From Dendrocalamus latiflorus (lineage: Eukaryota; Streptophyta; Magnoliopsida; Poales; Poaceae), in contig CM029646.1 of assembly GCA_017311315.1 (NCBI GenBank), positions 1,271,738 to 1,335,737 of the forward strand: a DNA stretch of 64,000 nt, in the 5' to 3' direction. Positions 58,876 to 64,000 of the stretch are shown piece by piece. The notes beneath the pieces are model-generated. The model was not told where the DNA came from. It searched no databases and worked only from the letters and a program-made list of their open reading frames with translations. The first letter of the stretch is position 1. Each line of letters opens with the position of its first letter. Both the position numbers and the translations under genes were made by a program.

Positions 58876-60160
58876 CAAAGTCCACGGACTTTAAATAAGA
58901 CGTAGCGTCGAGCCTAGCTCCGCACGCGAGAGTCTGTGGACTATAAATAAGACGTAGCGTCGAGCCTAGCTCCGCACGCACCAGTCCACGGACTTTAAAT
59001 AAGACGTAGCGTCGAGCCTAGCTCCGCACGCGAGAGTCTGCGGACTATAAATAAGACGTAGCGTCGAGCCTAGCTCCGCACGCACCAGTCCACGGACTTT
59101 AAATAAGACGTAGCGTCGAGCCTAGCTCCGCACGCGAGAGTCTGCGGACTATAAATAAGACGTGGCGTCGAGCCTAGCTTCGCACGCACCAGTCCACGGA
59201 CTTTAAATAAGACGTAGCGTCGAGCCTAGCTCCGCACGCGAGAGTCTGCGGACTATAAATAAGACGTAGCGTCGAGCCTAGCTCCGCACGCATCAGTCCA
59301 CGGACTTTAAATAAGACGTAGCGTCGAGCCTAGCTCCGCACGCGAGAGTCTGCGGACTATAAATAAGACGTAGCGTCGAGCCTAGCTCCGCACGCACCAG
59401 TCCACGGACTTTAAATAAGACGTAGCGTCGAGCCTAGCTCCGCACGCACCAGTCCACGGACTTTAAATAAGACGTAGCGTCGAGGTCCGCCTCCGCACGC
59501 ACTCTACGGAGTATAAATAAGACGCAGCGGGGGGACGCCTCCGCACGCACTCTAAGGAGTATAAAGAAGACGTAGCGTCGAGCCTAGCTCCGCACGCACC
59601 AGTCCACGGACTTTAAATAAGACGTAGCGTCGAGGTTCGCCTCCGCACGCGCGAGTCTCCGGACTATAAAGAAGATGTAGCGTCGAGCCTAGCTCCGCAC
59701 GCACCAGTCCACGGACTTTAAATAAGACGTAGCGTCGAGGTTCGCCTCCGCACGCGTGAGTCTCCGGACTATAAAGAAGACGTAGCGTCGAGCCTAGCTC
59801 CGCACGCACCAGTCCACGGACTTTAAATAAGACGTAGCGTCGAGGTTCGCCTCCGCACGCGTGAGTCTCCGGACTATAAAGAAGACGTAGCGTCGAGCCT
59901 AGCTCCGCACGCATCAGTCCATGGACTTTAAATAAGACGTAGCGCCGAGCTTCGCCTCCGCACGCGCGAGTCTTCGGACTATAAAGAAGACGTGGCGTCG
60001 AGCCTAGCTCCGCACACATCAGTCCACGGACTTTAAATAAGACGTAGCGTCGAGGTTCGCCTCCGCACGCGCGAGTCTTCGGACTATAAAGGAAGTCGTA
60101 GCGTCGAGGTTCGCCTCCGCACGCGCCATTCCACGGAGTATAAACGAGACGCGCAGACCT
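58876..60160. repeat. 52-bp tandem array (about 24 copies, 104-bp higher-order dimer)
   Basis: Monomers contain AAATAAGACGTAGCGTCGAG followed by CTAGCTCCGCACGC. The AAATAAGA core occurs at 58893, 58945, 58997 and 59049, giving a 52-bp period. Two alternating types precede it: CCACGGACTTTAAATAAG and CTGCGGACTATAAATAAG. The 3' half is more variable (AAAGAAGA variants, GGTTCGCCTCCGCACGC). The array lies between pol and the antisense gene. Frames across it are artefacts. Confidence 0.95.
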
Positions 60161-60290
60161 GTCCTCCGCGTTCGGCGGCAGGTAACACCAAGAATACGGT
60201 ACTATTTGGTTCCATTATAAACGCAAAGGGGTTACATGGTTACACGCATAGGACCCAGTGCGTCATCCCCCTGCCCTCCCGACCAACCGC

Positions 60291-63251
60291 TCAGCCTTGG
60301 CGCGGCGCGGACGAACCCGCGCCGTCGTCACCACGGCGCTGCAAGACCCATTCAAGCCACTGGAGGAGGTCCCCCTCCCCATGCAACGTCTGCTGCACGG
60401 TGACCCTCGCTGCACCTTCCCCGAAGCGGCCCCAGATCCGTTGATGGAAGTTCTGCAGGCTAGGCCCGATGGAAGGGATGGCGTCCGACATAACCTCTGG
60501 GCGGTCGGGAGGATCCAGTTGAGGGTTCGCTAGCTCATGGGTATGCCTACACCCACGAGTGTGAAGCAGGGCGAGGGCGAAGCACGCACCAACATAGCTG
60601 CAGTGCTCGCCAAAGGTCCTGGCGCCACGAAGCGCAACGCCGGCCCCCTCCTCGATCAGCCCGAGCGACTCCGACAGGGCCTCCGGCCTGTGCGTAGTGT
60701 CCGGCACTCGGACGCACAGATCCCGGAGGGCCTGGTTCAGAGCCTCCATGGCCTGCCATGCCGACAGGGACGCATTTTCCAGGACACGGCGGTTCTCGGC
60801 AGCAGACTCCGCCAGCTGGGCCTTCTCCTCTTCTAGGACGGCGATCTGCTGCACGAAGGCGGCGCGCTCCCCAGCCGTGGCGATCTGAGCTTCCGTGGCC
60901 TCGAGTTGTGCGGCCACCAGGGCGTCCCCCAGCGCGCAAAGTTCTTCATCCTTCGCGGCGAGAGCAGTGTTTGCTTCGCGGAGGCTGGCTTCCAGAGCCC
61001 TCCGCTCCCGGACGCGGGCCTCGTCAAAGGACCGGCCGAGGGCAAGCGTCTGGCAGAAACAACAAATCAGCAGGCGTCCAGAAATACCTTATAAATGGAA
61101 GCGCACGTATTTACCCTCATCTCGGAGGCCTGCAGCACGAGCGCTAGGAGGTCCCCCGCGCATGACGACAGCGCCTCTCGGTTGAGGCCGTTATCGGCAC
61201 GCTCTGCGGCTGCGGTGAGGTCGCAAAATACCTCCGGGCGAGGGAGGAAGTCCGAGCGAGCGAGCCCCGGCCCCAAAGCGCCCAGATTTGTCACGGCCAC
61301 GGCCACGTCAGCAGCAGCGGACACCTGCGGGGCATCCTGCACAAGGTTCCCAACTTCGCGCATACCTCCGCTGCTCAATCCTTTGCCACGTGCGGGAGAC
61401 GTCGTCTCACCTGATGTCGACAGAATGAGCGAGCAGATCGGAGAGAGTCTCGCGAAGTCAGGCGAAGAAAGGGACTCACACCTACCTCCTGCGCCCCTCG
61501 TCGCGGTCGGAGGTGGCGCCGGTTCGACCGCCCAGGGGAAGGCAGGCGCCTCGACGCTCGGGGAGAACGTCTTCTCGACCGTGCCAGACGCCATAATCCC
61601 GCGGCAAGGCCCCGCAACAGCGTATCGACCCCTAGGTGGCGGCGGGGACTGCATCCGAGGGCGTTTCGCCTGCGGTGGCACAGGCGATTCTTCCACGGCA
61701 GGACCAGCTCCAGTCACTGTTGCCCCCACGGCTTCCTCTGTAGGGGGCGCGCCCTCGTCGGCCGCTGCGGTTGATAGCGCACCTTCCACCGTGGTTGGCT
61801 CGCCAGGAGCGGCGCCACCCCCCGGGTTGATGAGTTCCAACTCAACGACGGCCGCGAGCCCAAGCACGGGCTCGTGGGCGTCGGCAGAAGGTGCCGGGGG
61901 ATCCGCGGCGGGGCGCCCCTCCGAAGCAGTATGGCCAGGCCCACCGCCGGTCGCACGCCTCGTCTCAGCTGGGCTAGCCGCCGGAGGGGCCGCAGGGTCG
62001 CGTATGGCGGCCGGGGAACGGGCCCGGCGTCGCGAAGATAGCACCCCCGAAGGGCTACCACCGCCCTGAGCGCCCGGAGTCCCGGCGGGAAGCTCTTCGG
62101 CACAGCACGCTCGGGCACGGCAATGCCCACAGCCTCGCAGGTGCGGTTTACCCGCCCCTGCTTAGCCGCCTTGACTGCGGCCTCGCGAGCCCGGTGCTCC
62201 TTAAGCGTGTACGGGCCGAGGAGCGCCGCAACCGCGTGCTCCGCATCTTCTAGCTGGGCCACTGCGCAGAAGATCGCGTCAGTCAGGCGGAAGCCAAACA
62301 GATACAATGGCGCGCGTAAAGCGTGCTGGGCGACTTACAAGGGGCGGACGGCGGCAGCAGGCGAGACACGGATGGGTCGAACCCGTCCTCGCGGGGGCCA
62401 TTCTGTCCAACATACTTTCCCCGGGAGGAGAGTGGCGCCGCCCCACACATCGTGAACTCCTCGGCTAGGTTGCGCACGCTCATTCGACGGGCGACACCGA
62501 CAAGGCTCTGTAGCTTTTGCGTGTCGTCGATCTCCGCCTTCAGACTCGGCGTGCTGTTAAACGAGATCGGCCCACCTCGACAATGCATTCTGCTCTTGTC
62601 GGTCACGGTGTAATAGAACCACCACCGCGTCCAGCCGGCCGCCCATTGCCCTGACAAGGCTGGCACAGGGAACAACGTCGCGCATGACGCCCGGAGCACG
62701 AAGTCCACACCGCCGAAGTTGGACACCGCCCCGTCAACCTTTCTGGGTCGACAGTGTGCGTCGTGCAGGGTGGCGAATAAGCTCGCGCTGGGACGCCACC
62801 CCTCTGTCCGCATCGCCCACGTGAAGACAGATAGGCGGAGTATCGCGTGGGGCGTCAACTGGGCTAGCTCCAACTGGTAGGCCCGCAGGACTTCGCCCAC
62901 GAACAGCGTGCAGGGCATTCGAAGGCCGGCATCGAAGAACGCCACGAAAACAATAGCCTCCATGGCCCCGGGCTTCGGCTCCGTCTCGTCCCGACGGGGT
63001 AGGCGAGCCCCATTGCGATCCACGATCTTCCCCTCATCCACGAGTCGCTGCAGCGTCCCTTCAGTCATGCGGCTCTTCCCCAGCACACGGGAGCAGGAGC
63101 CTCCCGAGTGCTCCAGGGCGTTCCACCACTTGTTGGCGCGCGAGCTCCCCCGCGGCACCAATTTGTACTCCTGAGAAGGATGGATCGCCTCGCCCTGGCT
63201 AGGCAAGGAACCACTGCGGGGGCGGTAGGCGGCGTCGTCCTGGCTGGCCAT
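60291..63251 (-). pseudogene. Antisense additional gene of the Tat element (three exons, one frameshift)
   Basis: Proposed exons on the minus strand: 63251-62339 (starts MASQDDAAYRPRSGSLPSQG), 62261-61115 and 61049-60291, with GT/AG borders. Exon 1 has the look of the plant 'putative gypsy type transposon' domain (GTLQRLVDEGKI, MRMPCTLF-like PCTLFVGEVLRAY, WRPSASLF, WFYYTV). Exon 2 is Pro/Ala-rich with a downstream region RSDFLPRPEVFCDLTAAAE. Exon 3 is a long coiled coil (RERRALEASLREANTALAAK, IAVLEEEKAQLAESAAENRR) and a C-terminal tail. In exon 2 the frame must change near 62100 (VPERAVPK versus the downstream SSRRRARSPAA frame), so this copy is probably broken. Function is unknown. Splicing is my inference. 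Confidence 0.72.
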
Positions 63252-63375
63252 CGCTCTTCGCGACAAGGGAGGAAGATGGAGGCAAAGGAGCAACTGGCGT
63301 GAAAATTAGCACGGGCGGAAGCGAAGCGTCAAATCAAAAAGCAAAGCAAGAAAGGGTGCCTCCACCCCAACACTA

Positions 63376-63390
63376 GCACCTTATAAAGGC
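63376..63390 (-). promoter_or_regulatory. Candidate TATA box of the antisense gene
   Basis: CCTTTATAAGG-like sequence on the minus strand lies about 130 bp upstream of the proposed antisense ATG. It supports an independent promoter facing gag-pol. Confidence 0.45.
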
Positions 63391-63750
63391 CGCTCGCCTG
63401 CCTTGTGGCTCAGCGCACATACGGATCAAATTCCCAGCGATTCGGCCATCCAAGATTTGAAACGAAGAACCGCCGGGACCTAGAGGGCCGTGCCGGGTAG
63501 GTGGCCAAGCAGCGCACAACGCCCCTACATCTCCAACACGCGTCCAACTTCTCGGGGGACGAGGCGAACGGCCGCGGTCACGCAACCGCTCACATCGCAC
63601 GACGCACCAGTCGTGAGTCGCCACGTGCCCCACCTGCAGCAGGGCAGACTGCACGACGCGACAGTCTGACTTCTGCCAGGTCAGGCGCCGGCGTGATTCA
63701 AGCCGCCATTAAAAGCGCACTACCAGACTGCAAGGTCACAACAGCCCCGG

Positions 63751-64000
63751 AGCGCGCGCGTCTACTTCGACTTAGGCGACAGCTTCGTTGCCACCCGTTC
63801 GAAGGGTAGCGGACGGAGCGCGCGCGCCTACTTCGACTTGGGCGCCAGCTTCGCTGCCCACCCGTTCGAAGGGTAGGGGACGGAGCGCGCGCGTCTACTT
63901 CGACTTGGGCGCCAGCTTCGCTGCCCACCAGTTCGAAGGGTAGGGGACGGAGCGCGCGCGCCTACTTCGACTTAGGCGCCAGCTTCGCTGCCCACCCGTC
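63751..64000. repeat. 67-bp tandem array, truncated by the window end
   Basis: Units starting AGCGCGCGCG followed by CTACTTCGACTTGGGC begin at 63751, 63817, 63884 and 63951 (66-67 bp apart). It lies upstream of the antisense gene's presumed promoter. Confidence 0.92.

Larger units (their letters stand above)
52927..64000 (+). mobile_element. Tat-clade Ty3/gypsy retrotransposon, 5' part (continues past the window)
   Basis: The 5' LTR 52927-53169 is followed by a primer-binding site TGGCGCTGTCCGTGGGGA (from 53172), a gag-pol frame (53224..58758), a 52-bp tandem array (about 58876-60160), an antisense gene (60291..63251) and a 67-bp array running off the window end. The dual RNase H arrangement and the extra antisense gene are known features of plant Tat-lineage elements such as RIRE2 and Grande. 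It is inserted in the copia RT at 52926. The 3' LTR lies outside. Confidence 0.92.

Noticed and set aside
59552..60019. Minus 155-codon repetitive frame
   Set aside because: Translation of the 52-bp array; period explains the repeated peptide.
58876..60160. CRISPR-like regular array
   Set aside because: Repeat and 'spacer' are both conserved, so it is a simple tandem satellite in a eukaryotic retroelement, not a CRISPR array.

Overview
This is nuclear DNA from a grass, most probably a rice-lineage species (Oryza or a close relative). Three things point there. Two intron-containing genes sit side by side as they do, from memory, near the ends of rice chromosomes 11S and 12S: a DWARF53/D53-like strigolactone repressor (27845..33089, +) and an endoplasmic-reticulum omega-3 desaturase FAD3 (36716..40108, -). 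The transposons are of grass type. Promoter and splice signals are those of plants. The D53-type protein differs from my memory of the O. sativa copies at many positions, so I infer a wild or distant relative. I cannot tell the chromosome 11 copy from the chromosome 12 copy.

Layout. 1-27,700 is mostly transposon-derived: a possible first exon, an apparently complete mariner-like element with an intact spliced DD39D transposase and a nested MITE (518-3655), a Harbinger-like element (4408-6921), a fold-back element holding a gene fragment (7544-8701), a hAT MITE (10013-10281), a nearly full-length L1-type LINE with intact ORF2 (about 10440-15061), a MITE (18334-18605), a Helitron 3' end (23071), and AT-rich sequence. 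27,700-41,100 is the genic island. It has D53-like, an orphan housekeeping-type promoter with first exon (about 35160-35510), FAD3 on the opposite strand, and two copies of one hAT MITE family.

41,100-64,000 is a retrotransposon graveyard with nesting: a decayed chromodomain Ty3/gypsy integrase (-), a rearranged three-LTR non-autonomous element carrying a hAT insertion (45275-47942), a Ty1/copia element (48901-52926) cut inside its reverse transcriptase by a Tat-clade Ty3/gypsy element (52927 to beyond the window end). The Tat element has one in-frame stop in gag-pol, a roughly 24-copy 52-bp tandem array, a long spliced antisense gene with its own TATA box, and a second (67-bp) tandem array.

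The two host genes are unrelated in function: shoot-branching hormone signalling, and linolenate synthesis. The least explained pieces are the antisense gene plus arrays of the Tat element, the minus-strand ORF inside the mariner element, the fold-back gene-fragment hairpin and the three-LTR structure. Exon boundaries were set by hand from GT/AG sites, reading frame and family knowledge. No alignment or database search was run.
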